Part shown: positions 38,801 to 46,034 of the stretch, piece after piece | Numbering within the stretch: the stretch's first letter is position 1 | How the letters are laid out: each line of letters begins with the position of its first letter | Source of the DNA: Leifsonia sp. CL147 | Lineage (GTDB): Bacteria > Actinomycetota > Actinomycetes > Actinomycetales > Microbacteriaceae | Direction: 5' to 3' | Length of the DNA: 64,000 bases | NCBI RefSeq assembly: GCF_900114565.1 | Contig: NZ_FOTM01000006.1 | Location: 130,271-194,270 of the forward strand | Position numbers and translations under genes: made by a program | The notes under the pieces: model-generated | What the model was told of the DNA's origin: nothing | The model's input: the letters and a program-made list of their open reading frames with translations, nothing else | Database searches by the model: none

Positions 38801-39467
38801 GCACGACGTCCTACCGCCCGAGTACGGGTACTTCCTCGCGGAGACGCGGCGGATGCATCCGGCCCTCGCGGAAGCCGTTTCAGTGTTGTCGTACGAAGGC
38901 AAACTCCGGGCCCACGCGTGCGCGTCGGAGCGCGAGTTGAGCGGGGTGGCCCCGGGAGTGCATCCCGTGCCCGTCCTCCACGTGGGGAACTCCACGGCGT
39001 CGCCGGAGGAGGCGGAGATCGTCGTCGACCTGGTACGCGACCTCCTCGGACGCTCCTGGACCGACCCGGAGACCGGGCGGGACGACGACCCGCTCGGCGA
39101 GGACGACGTGATCGTCGTCACGCCGTACAACGCACAGCTGGCCGAGGTGCGAGCCCTCCTCGACGCCGAGGGCTACCGCGGGGTGCGGGTCGGTACGGTC
39201 GACAAATTCCAGGGGCAGGAGGCGGCGGTCGCCATCGTCAGTCTCGCCGCATCGTCCGCGGTCGACGTGCCGCGCGGCATGTCGTTCCTGCTGATGAAGA
39301 ACCGGCTCAACGTGGCCATCTCGCGGGCGAAATGGTCCGCCTACCTCGTGCACTCGCCCGAACTGACGGAGTTCCTGCCGACGACGCCGGCCGGCGTGGG
39401 GGAGCTGAGCGCGTTCATCCGCCTCGTCGAGCCGGCGGACCGGCCGGCGGTCATCGCCGTGGGGTAA
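35850..39467 (+). CDS. TM0106-type RecB-like nuclease fused to an SF1 helicase
   Basis: A 1,205-aa multidomain protein. Residues 1-150 form a RecB-like nuclease with GFADF near 116 and QDSK near 132, a (D/E)xK-type site. Around 312 a DEDD/RNase H-like exonuclease module begins (FFDFEGDPLY), extending to about 500. The C-terminal third is a Dna2/Upf1-like SF1 helicase: Walker A QGPPGTGKS near 804, DEAGQ near 931, and LNVAISRAK near 1153. A Ser/Glu/Thr repeat at 757-777 links the parts. GTG 35850 follows a perfect AAAGGAGG. DNA repair or end processing is likely; the specific role is unknown. Confidence 0.88.
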   Translation: MFLLDGIIVTSASDLTEASKCEFAFLRTVDVKLGRLEKTEVIEDPMYMRSSRMGDEHEHRILERYRERFGAGVAEIERPPQLTGESLAEAVRRTSEAFERGAQVVFQATFFDGSFVGFADFVVRMPDGRYRVQDSKLARSARVTALLQLAAYAEQLRGMGVDVDDTVELLLGDGSVSEHSLADIEPVYRKRRARLLSIIHEHVADAGPVAWGDPRFTVDGRCDTCDAEVQESRDVLLVAGMRVTQREHLLAAGIATIDALAASSGAIDGIPEGTLDGLREQARLQLQAAPGSPPPIRVFNAPVLAVLPQPDAGDIFFDFEGDPLYTEGAGERWNLDYLFGLVDQEERFTAFWAHDFAAERVALEAFLAFVRERRAQHPGMHIYHYAAYEQTHLLALAARHGVGEEEVDGLLRDNVMVDLYPLVRKAVRIGSRSYSIKKLEPLYMGDELRESEVTNGADSITEYANARDLLALGRLDEAQQLLDDIGQYNRYDCVSTLRLRDWLIARAEENGVPIGTAPMEETELAAEESPLRAGLLAFAGDPLDPGRSPDRRAMALAAAAIDFHRREQKSFWQSHFARLVQPIEEWAETRDVLVVEKAAVIRDWYCDEGQRVERRELLLSGSWGAGSTVRVSERTGPFLLYEYPGPFRQSRAQPGSRAARTVSVIDALPDGSIVVRETLPPEVPPYSELPSALTPSAPPDSRRLGEAIREWGTALLIARHHEAWPVDATIDLLRRTPPRTRSGSLTPEDAVGPERPETSRSQTSRSETSRSETSRSEPKSDDGDGRIEAVVASLLDLDRSYLAVQGPPGTGKSYLGAHVIARLVAEHGWKVGVVAQSHAVVENLLDRVVTAGLDASMVGKAPGSASGGPKAEDAGADVETEVTHRFTWLPANGHLEFAGVNEERGFVLGGTAWDFANAARVPRGSLDLVVIDEAGQFSLASTIAVGVAAKNLLLLGDPQQLPQVSQGRHPEPVDGSALGWVSDGHDVLPPEYGYFLAETRRMHPALAEAVSVLSYEGKLRAHACASERELSGVAPGVHPVPVLHVGNSTASPEEAEIVVDLVRDLLGRSWTDPETGRDDDPLGEDDVIVVTPYNAQLAEVRALLDAEGYRGVRVGTVDKFQGQEAAVAIVSLAASSAVDVPRGMSFLLMKNRLNVAISRAKWSAYLVHSPELTEFLPTTPAGVGELSAFIRLVEPADRPAVIAVG
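38121..38180 (+). repeat. In-frame 15-bp tandem repeat
   Basis: Four 15-bp units (ACKTCGCGATCGGAG-like) encode TSRSQ then three TSRSE. They lie in the linker before the helicase Walker A. Being in multiples of 3, length changes would not break the frame. Confidence 0.85.
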
Positions 39468-39471
39468 CGCG

Positions 39472-39519
39472 CACAGTGGGGTAGCGGCACAGTGGGGTAG
39501 CTGCACAGTGGGGTAGTGC
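39472..39519 (+). repeat. Three-copy 16-bp tandem repeat after the helicase gene
   Basis: GCACAGTGGGGTAGCG, GCACAGTGGGGTAGCT and GCACAGTGGGGTAGTG run head to tail from 5 bp after the stop codon. The GTGGGGTA core is the same as the last codons plus stop of the helicase gene, so the array looks like a duplication of its 3' end. The rest of 39520-39628 contains nothing recognisable except a TACGCT box for the next gene. Confidence 0.8.
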
Positions 39520-39628
39520 GAGGTGACGGGCCGTTCGTCGGTGGCGCCCGGACATTCGGCTCGCATCGGACAGCCCGCCGGCCTCCGGAGGCCTGCCCGG
39601 CGGGTGCGGGCGGTGTTACGCTCGGGGC

Positions 39629-40036
39629 GTGTCACCGGAAGAGCTGCAGACGCTGGCGCACCTGCGCCGGGCCCGGGACCTGATCGACCGCGACTACGCC
39701 AAGCCGCTCGACGTCCCGACCATGGCGTCCCGCGCCTACATGTCGCCCTCGCACTTCTCGCGGCAGTTCCGGGCCGCCTACGGCGAGACCCCGTACAGCT
39801 ACCTCATGACCCGCCGCATCGAGCGGGCGATGGCGCTCCTCCGCGGCGGGATGAGCGTCACCGACGCCTGCATGGCCGTCGGCTGTACCTCGCTCGGCTC
39901 CTTCAGCTCCAAGTTCAGCGAGGTCGTCGGGATGACGCCGACCGAGTACCGGGCTCGCGAGCATGCGGCAGTGCTCGCCATGCCGGACTGCATCGCGAAG
40001 GAACGCACCCGTCCGGTCCGCTCGCGGGCCGTCTGA
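39629..40036 (+). CDS. AraC family transcriptional regulator, DNA-binding domain only
   Basis: A 135-aa protein made almost wholly of the double helix-turn-helix AraC domain (YAKPLDVPTMASRAYMSPSHFSRQFRAAYGETPYSYL, then MSVTDACMAVGCTSLGSFSSKFSEVVGMTPTEYR). There is no ligand-binding domain. The GTG start is 6 nt after TACGCT (39617-39622), so it is leaderless. A VOC-family gene follows 109 bp later on the same strand; such AraC/VOC pairs are common in actinobacteria, and the VOC gene may be its target. Confidence 0.87.
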   Translation: MSPEELQTLAHLRRARDLIDRDYAKPLDVPTMASRAYMSPSHFSRQFRAAYGETPYSYLMTRRIERAMALLRGGMSVTDACMAVGCTSLGSFSSKFSEVVGMTPTEYRAREHAAVLAMPDCIAKERTRPVRSRAV

Positions 40037-40145
40037 GCGCGGTCGGCCGCGTCGGGGTCCGTCCACAGACCGCATCCGTGACCGCTTCTCCACAGAAAGC
40101 AGTTTTGGAGAAGCGCCCCTGCTGGCCTCTTCCTAGAGTCGAGTC

Positions 40146-40568
40146 ATGACCACTTCACTCCAGTACTCGCAGATCACCGTCCTCGACCCCGAGGAGTCGC
40201 TCGCCTTCTACCGCGACGCCCTGGGTCTCGACGTCATCCAGGATGTCACCTCCGGTGACCACCGCTGGATCACGCTCGGTGTCGCCGGCGACGACGGCGC
40301 GTCCGTCGTCCTCAGCGACCCGCACGCCGGCCGCTCCCAGGCCGATGGCGACGCGCTGCAGCAGCTCGTCGTCAAGGGCTCCCTCGGTCCGATCGTCTTC
40401 CGCACCGACGACCTCGATGCCGCATTCGAGAAGGTGCGGGCGGCCGGCGCCGAAGTGCTCCAGGAGCCGATCGACCAGCCGTGGGGTCCGCGGGACTGCG
40501 CCTTCCGCGACCCGTCGGGCAATATGGTCCGGATCCTGCAGGCCGCCCCGGCCACGCAGAACGCCTGA
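40146..40568 (+). CDS. VOC family protein (glyoxalase/dioxygenase-like)
   Basis: A 140-aa protein with two beta-alpha-beta-beta-beta modules (ITVLDPEESLAFYRDALGLDVI, and FRTDDLDAAFEKVRAAGAEVLQEP then CAFRDPSGNMVRIL). The terminal metal-ligand-like Asp/Gly-Asn pattern is preserved. Substrate is unknown. The ATG is 6 nt after TAGAGT (40134-40139), implying a leaderless mRNA. It is paired with the AraC-type regulator upstream. Confidence 0.85.
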   Translation: MTTSLQYSQITVLDPEESLAFYRDALGLDVIQDVTSGDHRWITLGVAGDDGASVVLSDPHAGRSQADGDALQQLVVKGSLGPIVFRTDDLDAAFEKVRAAGAEVLQEPIDQPWGPRDCAFRDPSGNMVRILQAAPATQNA

Positions 40569-40698
40569 TCGCCGGAGCGGACCCGGCGCACCGACACCCT
40601 GGTGGGCCGGATCCCCGCGTGCCGCCACCCGGAACGACATCGGTGTCATAGTTCGCAAGACGTTTTGACCCATGTCCCAGGCTCGCGAGAGGCTCGGT

Positions 40699-40722
40699 GT
40701 GCCGCCAACCGTCCGCCGGCAC
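40699..40722 (+). promoter_or_regulatory. Stem-loop in the metQ leader
   Basis: GTGCCG and CGGCAC enclose a 12-nt loop containing CCAACCG, about 30 bp before the metQ ATG. The 183-bp region 40569-40751 has no gene. It may hold a methionine-responsive leader, but no known riboswitch core is recognisable. Confidence 0.3.
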
Positions 40723-40751
40723 CCCTTCCCCTTCACGAGAGAGGCACAGCC

Positions 40752-41699
40752 ATGTCCGACGCCACCCCACCCACCCCCGCACTTCCGGAGAAGCCGAAGC
40801 GCTCGCGCACCGGCTGGTTCGTCGGAATCGGCATCGCCGTCGTCGCCGTGATCGCGGCGGTCGTACTCGTCGTCGTGAATCTCACCGGTTCGGGCAGCGC
40901 GACGGCGAAGACCGTCACCGTGAAGATCGGCACGACCGAGGCGTCCTCCCCGTACTGGCCCGTCCTCAAGCAGGAGGCGGCCAAGGAGGGCATCGACATC
41001 CAGACCGTGAACTTCCGCGACTACACGCAGGCGAACCCGGCGCTGGCCGACGGCCAGATCGACCTCAACCTGTTCCAGCACCTGCAGTTCCTCGCCAACT
41101 ACGACGTGCAGACCAAGCAGGATCTGGTCCCGATCGGTTCGACGCTCGTCGTCCCGCTCCCGCTGTACTCGAAGAAGCACGCGAGCGTCCAGGACATCCC
41201 TCAGGGCGGCACCATCGCCATCCCGAACGATGCCACCAACCAGGCGCGCGCCCTCCTCGTGCTGCAGAAGGCGGGCCTCCTGAAGCTGAAGAACGGCGGG
41301 AGCACGCTCGCGACTCCGGCTGACATCGAGGCCTCGGCGTCCAAGGTGACGGTGATCCCGGTGGATGCGGCCCAGACGGCGCCTGCGCTCGGCTCTGCGG
41401 ACGGTGCCATCGTGAACAACAACTTCGCGCTGACCGCAGGCATCGATCCCAAGTCGGCGATCTTCCAGGACGACCCGACGTCGAAGACGGCCGAGCCCTA
41501 TGTCAACGCCTTCGTCGCCCGCGCGAAGGACAAGGACAACGCGACGTACAAGAAGATCGCCGAGCTCTACCACACGAAGGCCGTCACGGATGCGGTCCTC
41601 GCGGAGTCCAAGAACACCGCGGTCATCGTCCAGCGGCCCGAATCCGACCTGATCGGCATCCTCGACGGACTGAAGAAGACCATCCAGGCGGCGAAGTAG
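40752..41699 (+). CDS. metQ: MetQ/NlpA-type substrate-binding protein, membrane-anchored
   Basis: The substrate-binding component of a methionine-type ABC importer. The protein is 315 aa. A basic N-terminal tail is followed by one membrane helix (about residues 22-45). The NlpA domain runs from about residue 55 (VKIGTTEASSPYWPVLKQEAAKEGIDI, then NPALADGQIDLNLFQHLQFL, then AIVNNNFALTAG). There is no lipobox and no cysteine anywhere, so anchoring is by the helix rather than by lipid. The ATG follows GAGAGAGG. metN begins within its stop codon. Confidence 0.9.
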   Translation: MSDATPPTPALPEKPKRSRTGWFVGIGIAVVAVIAAVVLVVVNLTGSGSATAKTVTVKIGTTEASSPYWPVLKQEAAKEGIDIQTVNFRDYTQANPALADGQIDLNLFQHLQFLANYDVQTKQDLVPIGSTLVVPLPLYSKKHASVQDIPQGGTIAIPNDATNQARALLVLQKAGLLKLKNGGSTLATPADIEASASKVTVIPVDAAQTAPALGSADGAIVNNNFALTAGIDPKSAIFQDDPTSKTAEPYVNAFVARAKDKDNATYKKIAELYHTKAVTDAVLAESKNTAVIVQRPESDLIGILDGLKKTIQAAK

Positions 41700-42742
41700 T
41701 GCCGGCGAGCGACACCGCGGCTCCCATCATCGAGTTCCGTGGCGTCACCAAGAGCTTCGGCTCGGGTGACGCCGCGGTTCCCGCCGTCGACCGACTCGAT
41801 CTGGAGATCGGACGCGGTGAGATCTTCGGCATCATCGGCTACTCGGGAGCCGGGAAGAGCACGCTGGTGCGACTGATCAACGCGCTGGAGCATCCGACCG
41901 CCGGCTCGGTGATCGTCGAGGGCCGCGACCTGACCACGCTCACCGAGCGCGAGCTGCGCCGGGTCCGCGCGGGCATCGGCATGATCTTCCAGCAGTTCAA
42001 TCTGTTCCGTTCCCGCACGGTGTTCGGCAATGTCGCGTACCCGCTGAAGGTCGCGGGCTGGCCCGCGGACAAGCGCAAGCAGCGGGTCGCCGAACTGCTC
42101 GCCTTCGTCGGCTTGACCGAGAAGGCGTGGAGCTATCCCGACCAGTTGTCCGGCGGGCAGAAGCAGCGCGTCGGAATCGCCCGGGCCCTCGCTACGAACC
42201 CCGACATCCTGCTCGCCGACGAGGCGACGAGCGCGCTCGATCCCGAGACCACGTCTGACGTCCTGGCTCTGCTCAAGCGGGTCAACCGCGAGCTCGGGGT
42301 CACGATCGTCGTCATCACGCACGAGATGGAGGTGGTCCGCTCCATCGCGGATCGCGTTGCGGTGCTCGACGCCGGGCGCGTGATCGAGTCGGGCAGCGTC
42401 TTCCAGGTGTTCTCCGACCCTCGGACCCCGACCGCGCAGCGCTTCGTCGGCACCGTGCTGCGCAACCGGCCGGGCGAGGCCGACATCGAGCGACTGCGCG
42501 GCAAGCACGCCGGCCGCATCGTGTCCGCGCGCATCCACGACGACGGCCGGCTCGGCTCCGTGCTGTCGGATGCGGTCGGACGGCACAATGTCCGCTTCGA
42601 GATCGTCTACGGCGGCATCTCGGCGCTGCAGGGCCGCTCGTTCGGCAGTCTCACCCTCGAGCTGCTCGGCGAGCCGGCGGACGTGGATGCACTGATCGCC
42701 GACCTCCGCTCGGTGACCGAGGTCGAGGAGGTGGCCGCATGA
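41699..42742 (+). CDS. metN: Methionine ABC transporter ATP-binding protein (MetN)
   Basis: The ATPase subunit, 347 aa. Walker A GYSGAGKSTL, Q-loop FQQFNLF, signature LSGGQKQRVGIARAL, Walker B ILLADEATSALD and the switch His in VITHEMEVV are intact. The C-terminal ~75 residues form a NIL domain, the methionine-sensing trans-inhibition domain of MetN. It starts with GTG overlapping the metQ stop by one base and overlaps metI by 4 bp. Confidence 0.94.
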   Translation: MPASDTAAPIIEFRGVTKSFGSGDAAVPAVDRLDLEIGRGEIFGIIGYSGAGKSTLVRLINALEHPTAGSVIVEGRDLTTLTERELRRVRAGIGMIFQQFNLFRSRTVFGNVAYPLKVAGWPADKRKQRVAELLAFVGLTEKAWSYPDQLSGGQKQRVGIARALATNPDILLADEATSALDPETTSDVLALLKRVNRELGVTIVVITHEMEVVRSIADRVAVLDAGRVIESGSVFQVFSDPRTPTAQRFVGTVLRNRPGEADIERLRGKHAGRIVSARIHDDGRLGSVLSDAVGRHNVRFEIVYGGISALQGRSFGSLTLELLGEPADVDALIADLRSVTEVEEVAA

Positions 42743-43398
42743 CCGAGTGGCCGACCCTGTGGCCCGTGTACCTCCAGTCCATCGGGCAGACGCTCTGGAT
42801 GGTCGTCGCGACGCTCGTCCTCGGTGGCATCCTGGGCCTCGCCCTCGGCGTCCTCCTCTACACCACCCGTCGCGGCGGGCTGCTGGAGAACCGGGCGTTG
42901 TCCGCCGTCCTCAACGTGGTGGTGAACTTCATCCGGCCGATCCCGTTCATCATCTTCATGACCGCGATCGCGCCGCTCACGCAGCTCGTCCTCGGCACGT
43001 TCCTGGGAACGCCGGCGGCGATTTTCCCGATGACGATCGCCGCGACGTTCGGCATCTCGCGGATCGTGGAGCAGAACCTCGTCACCATCGAGCCGGGCGT
43101 CATCGAGGCGGCGCGGGCGATGGGGTCGAGCCCGTGGCGCATCATCACGACGCTGCTCATCCCGGAGGCTCTCGGCCCGCTCATCCTCGGCTACACGTTC
43201 ATCTTCGTCGCGATCGTGGACCTGTCTGCGATCGCCGGCAGCATCGGCGGGGGTGGCCTCGGCGACTTCGCGATCTCCTACGGCTACCAGCGGTACAACT
43301 GGGCGGTCACCTGGATCGCGGTCATCACGATCGTGGTGCTCGTGCAGGCGGCGCAGTTCCTCGGCAACTGGCTGGCGCGCAAGGCACTGCGCCGCTGA
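42739..43398 (+). CDS. metI: Methionine ABC transporter permease (MetI)
   Basis: An inner-membrane permease of 219 aa with about five helices. The ABC-coupling EAA loop is visible (EPGVIEAARAMGSSPWRIITTLLIPEALGPLI). The MetI-type sequence NFIRPIPFIIFMTAIAPLTQLVLGT supports the methionine assignment. It is the third gene of metQNI, with an ATGA overlap to metN. It converges on the citrate synthase-like gene, with only 21 bp between stops. Confidence 0.93.
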   Translation: MTEWPTLWPVYLQSIGQTLWMVVATLVLGGILGLALGVLLYTTRRGGLLENRALSAVLNVVVNFIRPIPFIIFMTAIAPLTQLVLGTFLGTPAAIFPMTIAATFGISRIVEQNLVTIEPGVIEAARAMGSSPWRIITTLLIPEALGPLILGYTFIFVAIVDLSAIAGSIGGGGLGDFAISYGYQRYNWAVTWIAVITIVVLVQAAQFLGNWLARKALRR

Positions 43399-43419
43399 CC
43401 TCAGCGCCCTGGAGAATCG

Positions 43420-44676
43420 TCACGGACCGATGTAGCGCCCGACCGGACGCAGCCGCAGGGGCGGTTGCGCGTACTCGTGGAGGGCGTGCACCACCCAGCC
43501 GATCGCACGCGCGGTGGCGAACACGACCTCGCCGGCATCGTCGCGCATCCCGAGCGCCAGTGCCAGCGCGCCCAGTGCGAGGTCGACGTTGGGACGGCCT
43601 CCGGTCCGGTCCCCGATGACGCCGGACACGGCCTCCACCGCCGCCGAGACGGCCGCGTGCCGTTCATCGCCGGCGAGCATCCCGAGCAGGATGCGCGCCC
43701 GCGGGTCGCCGTCGGGGTAGAGCGGCTGGCCGAAACCGGGAACCGGCCCGTGGGTGCTCACGACGGTGTCGGTGATCGCGCGCGCGGGGTCCTCGCCGCG
43801 CGCGACCCGTTCGAGCAGGCGGTACGCGGCGCGGCTGGCGTTGCCGTGCAGCGGCGAGTCGAGCGCACCGAGTCCGGCGATGACGACGCCGTAGGGCGTG
43901 GCCCGCGCCGAAGCCGCGGCGCGGGCGGCGAGGGTCGACACGGCGATGTCGTGGTCGAGCAGCACCACGAGGGCCGCGTTGAGCAGCTCGACGTCGGCCC
44001 GGGATGGTGCCGTGCCGGTCAGGCGGGCGAAGAGCCGTCGGGCGAGCGGATCCGGGGTCGTCGTGTCTGATTCCGGGTCGGCGTGGCCGCGCTCGGGCAG
44101 GACCGCCACCATCCCGGCGACCAGCCGCTCGGCAGCTGTCGCGACCACCGCCGGATCGATGGAGGCGCGCAGCGGATCCGCCGCCGCGAATGCACTGACC
44201 GCGACGAGTTGTCGATCGCGGTCGCCGGCGGAGGCCGGGAGTGCGTCCGCGAGCACGCGCGCCACCTCCACTCCTGCACCCGGCGTGAACCGCGCCGCCG
44301 CATCCCAGTCGCCGGTGAGAGCCCAGCGCGCGACCGTCTCGAAGCTCTCGCCCGCGAGCTCGGCGACCGGCCGGCCCCGGTAGGCGAGCTCGCCGTCCTC
44401 GATCAGAGCGAAGCTCGTCTCGATGACCATGAGCGGACGGCCTTCGGAGTGGGCCGTCCCGGTCACGGTGCGACGGCGCCTCCCCGCGGCGAACCGTTCG
44501 ACCTCGAGCGGGTCGAAGCTGGATCCGTCCGCGTTGCGCTCGCGGCCGAGCCGGCCCCGGGCGACGTAGGCGTACAGGGTCTCGAGCTTGACGCCGAGGC
44601 GCTCGGCGGTCTGTTCGGCGGTCAAACGCGGCAGCGCATCCATATTGATCCGATCAACGTTGACGAGGTGTTGCAT
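43420..44676 (-). CDS. Citrate synthase homologue with N-terminal helix-turn-helix
   Basis: A 418-aa protein. An excisionase/MerR-like DNA-binding segment (LTAEQTAERLGVKLETLYAYVARGRLGR, residues 18-45) precedes a citrate synthase fold. His277 in SPLHGNASRA and Asp365 in PNVDLALGALALAL are kept, but the second catalytic His is Gln317 (GFGQPLYPDGDPRA). It may therefore be a sensor or regulator, or a partner subunit, rather than an active synthase. The start at 44676 is supported by TAGTGT 8 nt upstream (leaderless); a second ATG at 44643 is possible. It is divergent from the second homologue. Confidence 0.85.
   Translation of the reverse strand: MQHLVNVDRINMDALPRLTAEQTAERLGVKLETLYAYVARGRLGRERNADGSSFDPLEVERFAAGRRRRTVTGTAHSEGRPLMVIETSFALIEDGELAYRGRPVAELAGESFETVARWALTGDWDAAARFTPGAGVEVARVLADALPASAGDRDRQLVAVSAFAAADPLRASIDPAVVATAAERLVAGMVAVLPERGHADPESDTTTPDPLARRLFARLTGTAPSRADVELLNAALVVLLDHDIAVSTLAARAAASARATPYGVVIAGLGALDSPLHGNASRAAYRLLERVARGEDPARAITDTVVSTHGPVPGFGQPLYPDGDPRARILLGMLAGDERHAAVSAAVEAVSGVIGDRTGGRPNVDLALGALALALGMRDDAGEVVFATARAIGWVVHALHEYAQPPLRLRPVGRYIGP
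44645..44665. promoter_or_regulatory. TTGA/TCAA half-site cluster between divergent citrate synthase genes
   Basis: TTGATC-C-GATCAA (44645-44657) is a perfect inverted repeat, and it overlaps TCAACGTTGA (44653-44662), giving three alternating half-sites. It covers the 5' end of the minus-strand gene and a TTGACG -35-like element for the plus-strand gene. This is a candidate operator, possibly for the HTH of the citrate synthase-like protein itself. Confidence 0.45.
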
Positions 44677-44695
44677 CCACGCTCACACTACCGGT

Positions 44696-45868
44696 ATGGA
44701 CAGGATGGACGACACCCTCATCGATGTGCCCCGCGGGCTCACCAACGTGGTCGCGGCGAGGACCGAACTCGGCGATGTGCGCGGGCACGAGGGCTTTTAC
44801 CACTACCGGCAGTACTCCGCCGTCGACCTCGCCCGCGAGCGGACCTTCGAGGAGGCATGGCACCTGCTCCTCTTCGGCGGCCTGCCGTCTGCGGACGAGC
44901 TGGAGGCGTTCCGCGCCCGCATCCGCGCCTCGCGCGGCATCCCGGCGGGCGTCAGCGCGATGCTGCCCGCGATTGCACGCCTCACAGCGGAGGGTGACGG
45001 TCTCGCCGGCCTCCGCATGGCCCTTGCCGCCGTCGCCGCCGCGGATCATGAGCGCCCGCTCTACGACGAGGGGCCGGATCAGCGCCTCGACGATGCGATC
45101 CGCGTCGCCGCCGTGACGCCCGTGCTGCTCGCGTCCCTTCACGCGCTCGCGGAAGGGCGGGAACCGCTGCCGCCGCGCGACGATCTCGGACACGTCGCCA
45201 GCTACCTCTACCTGGTGACCGGCCGGGTGCCGACGCCGCAGCAGGAGCACGCGCTGAGCGCCTACATGACAGCGGCGATCGACCACGGGTTCAACGCATC
45301 CACGTTCACCGCCCGCGTCATCGCCTCGACCGGCGCCGACCTGTCCTCGGCGGTTGTGGGCGCGCTGGGCGCCCTCGCGGGTCCGCTGCACGGAGGCGCA
45401 CCCAGCCGGGCATTGGACACACTGGATGAGATCGGCACGCCGGACCGGACGGACGAGTGGGTGCGGCGCACGCTCGCGGACGGCGGCCGGGTCATGGGGT
45501 TCGGCCACGCGGTCTATCGGACGGAGGACCCGCGCTCGCGGATGCTCCGCGAGTTCGCGCAAGGGTTCGGGGGACCGCGCGTGGAGTTCGCCGTCCAGGT
45601 CGAGCGGCGCGTGCAGGAGCTCCTGGCCGAGTTGAAGCCCGGACGCGAGCTGCACACGAACGTGGAGTTCTACGCCGGCGTCGTCATGGAACTCTGCGGG
45701 ATCCCTCGCTCCCTGTTCACGCCGACGTTCGCGGCGGCCCGTGTCGTCGGGTGGACGGCGCACATCCTCGAGCAGGCGGCCGACGGCAAGATCCTGCGCC
45801 CGTCGTCACGTTACGTGGGCCCCGCCGCGCCCGAACCCCTGCCGACCCGCCTGCCGGTCCCCTCCTGA
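44696..45868 (+). CDS. Citrate synthase family protein
   Basis: A 390-aa citrate/methylcitrate-synthase-like protein. His232 (GPLHGGAPS) and His271 (GFGHAVYRTEDPRS) match the two catalytic histidines. The catalytic aspartate position is Glu324 (NVEFYAGVVMELCGIP), a change seen in some actinobacterial homologues. It is divergent from the HTH-bearing paralogue with only 19 bp between starts, so the two are presumably co-regulated. ATG 44696 is taken; ATG 44705 is an alternative. Citrate or 2-methylcitrate as product cannot be decided. Its 3' flank carries the palindrome array. Confidence 0.88.
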   Translation: MDRMDDTLIDVPRGLTNVVAARTELGDVRGHEGFYHYRQYSAVDLARERTFEEAWHLLLFGGLPSADELEAFRARIRASRGIPAGVSAMLPAIARLTAEGDGLAGLRMALAAVAAADHERPLYDEGPDQRLDDAIRVAAVTPVLLASLHALAEGREPLPPRDDLGHVASYLYLVTGRVPTPQQEHALSAYMTAAIDHGFNASTFTARVIASTGADLSSAVVGALGALAGPLHGGAPSRALDTLDEIGTPDRTDEWVRRTLADGGRVMGFGHAVYRTEDPRSRMLREFAQGFGGPRVEFAVQVERRVQELLAELKPGRELHTNVEFYAGVVMELCGIPRSLFTPTFAAARVVGWTAHILEQAADGKILRPSSRYVGPAAPEPLPTRLPVPS

Positions 45869-45876
45869 CGCCCCAG

Positions 45877-46019
45877 GCGACATTCGTCACGAATGTTGCC
45901 CTGGGAGGCCGCGAGGGCGACATTCGTGACGAATGTTGCGTTGGGAGGGCGCGAGGGCGACATTCGTGACGAATGTTGCGTTGGGAGGCCGCGGGGGCGA
46001 CATTCGTGACGAATGTTGC
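45877..46019. repeat. Four-unit array of 23-bp palindromes with exact 40-bp period
   Basis: Copies lie at 45877-45899, 45917-45939, 45957-45979 and 45997-46019. Each has GCGACATTCGT, a C or G centre, and ACGAATGTTGC. The 17-bp spacers are also similar (GTTGGGAGGSCGCGRGG-like), so this is a 40-bp tandem repeat. It lies between the convergent citrate synthase and PAP2-kinase genes. A solo copy is at 63978-64000. The core is perfectly symmetric. Confidence 0.9.
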
Positions 46020-46034
46020 GTCGGGAGGGCGCGA

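Noticed and set aside
40569..40751. SAM riboswitch upstream of metQ
   Set aside because: A CCAACCG loop and a GTGCCG/CGGCAC stem are present, but no recognisable SAM-I, SAM-II or SAM-IV core could be traced.
45877..46019. Possible CRISPR array
   Set aside because: The 17-bp spacers are nearly identical to each other and too short, the repeat is a perfect palindrome, and no cas gene is nearby.
45869..46034. Small proteins encoded in the palindrome array (TFVTNVA repeats)
   Set aside because: The frames are dictated by the DNA repeat and lack independent coding signs.
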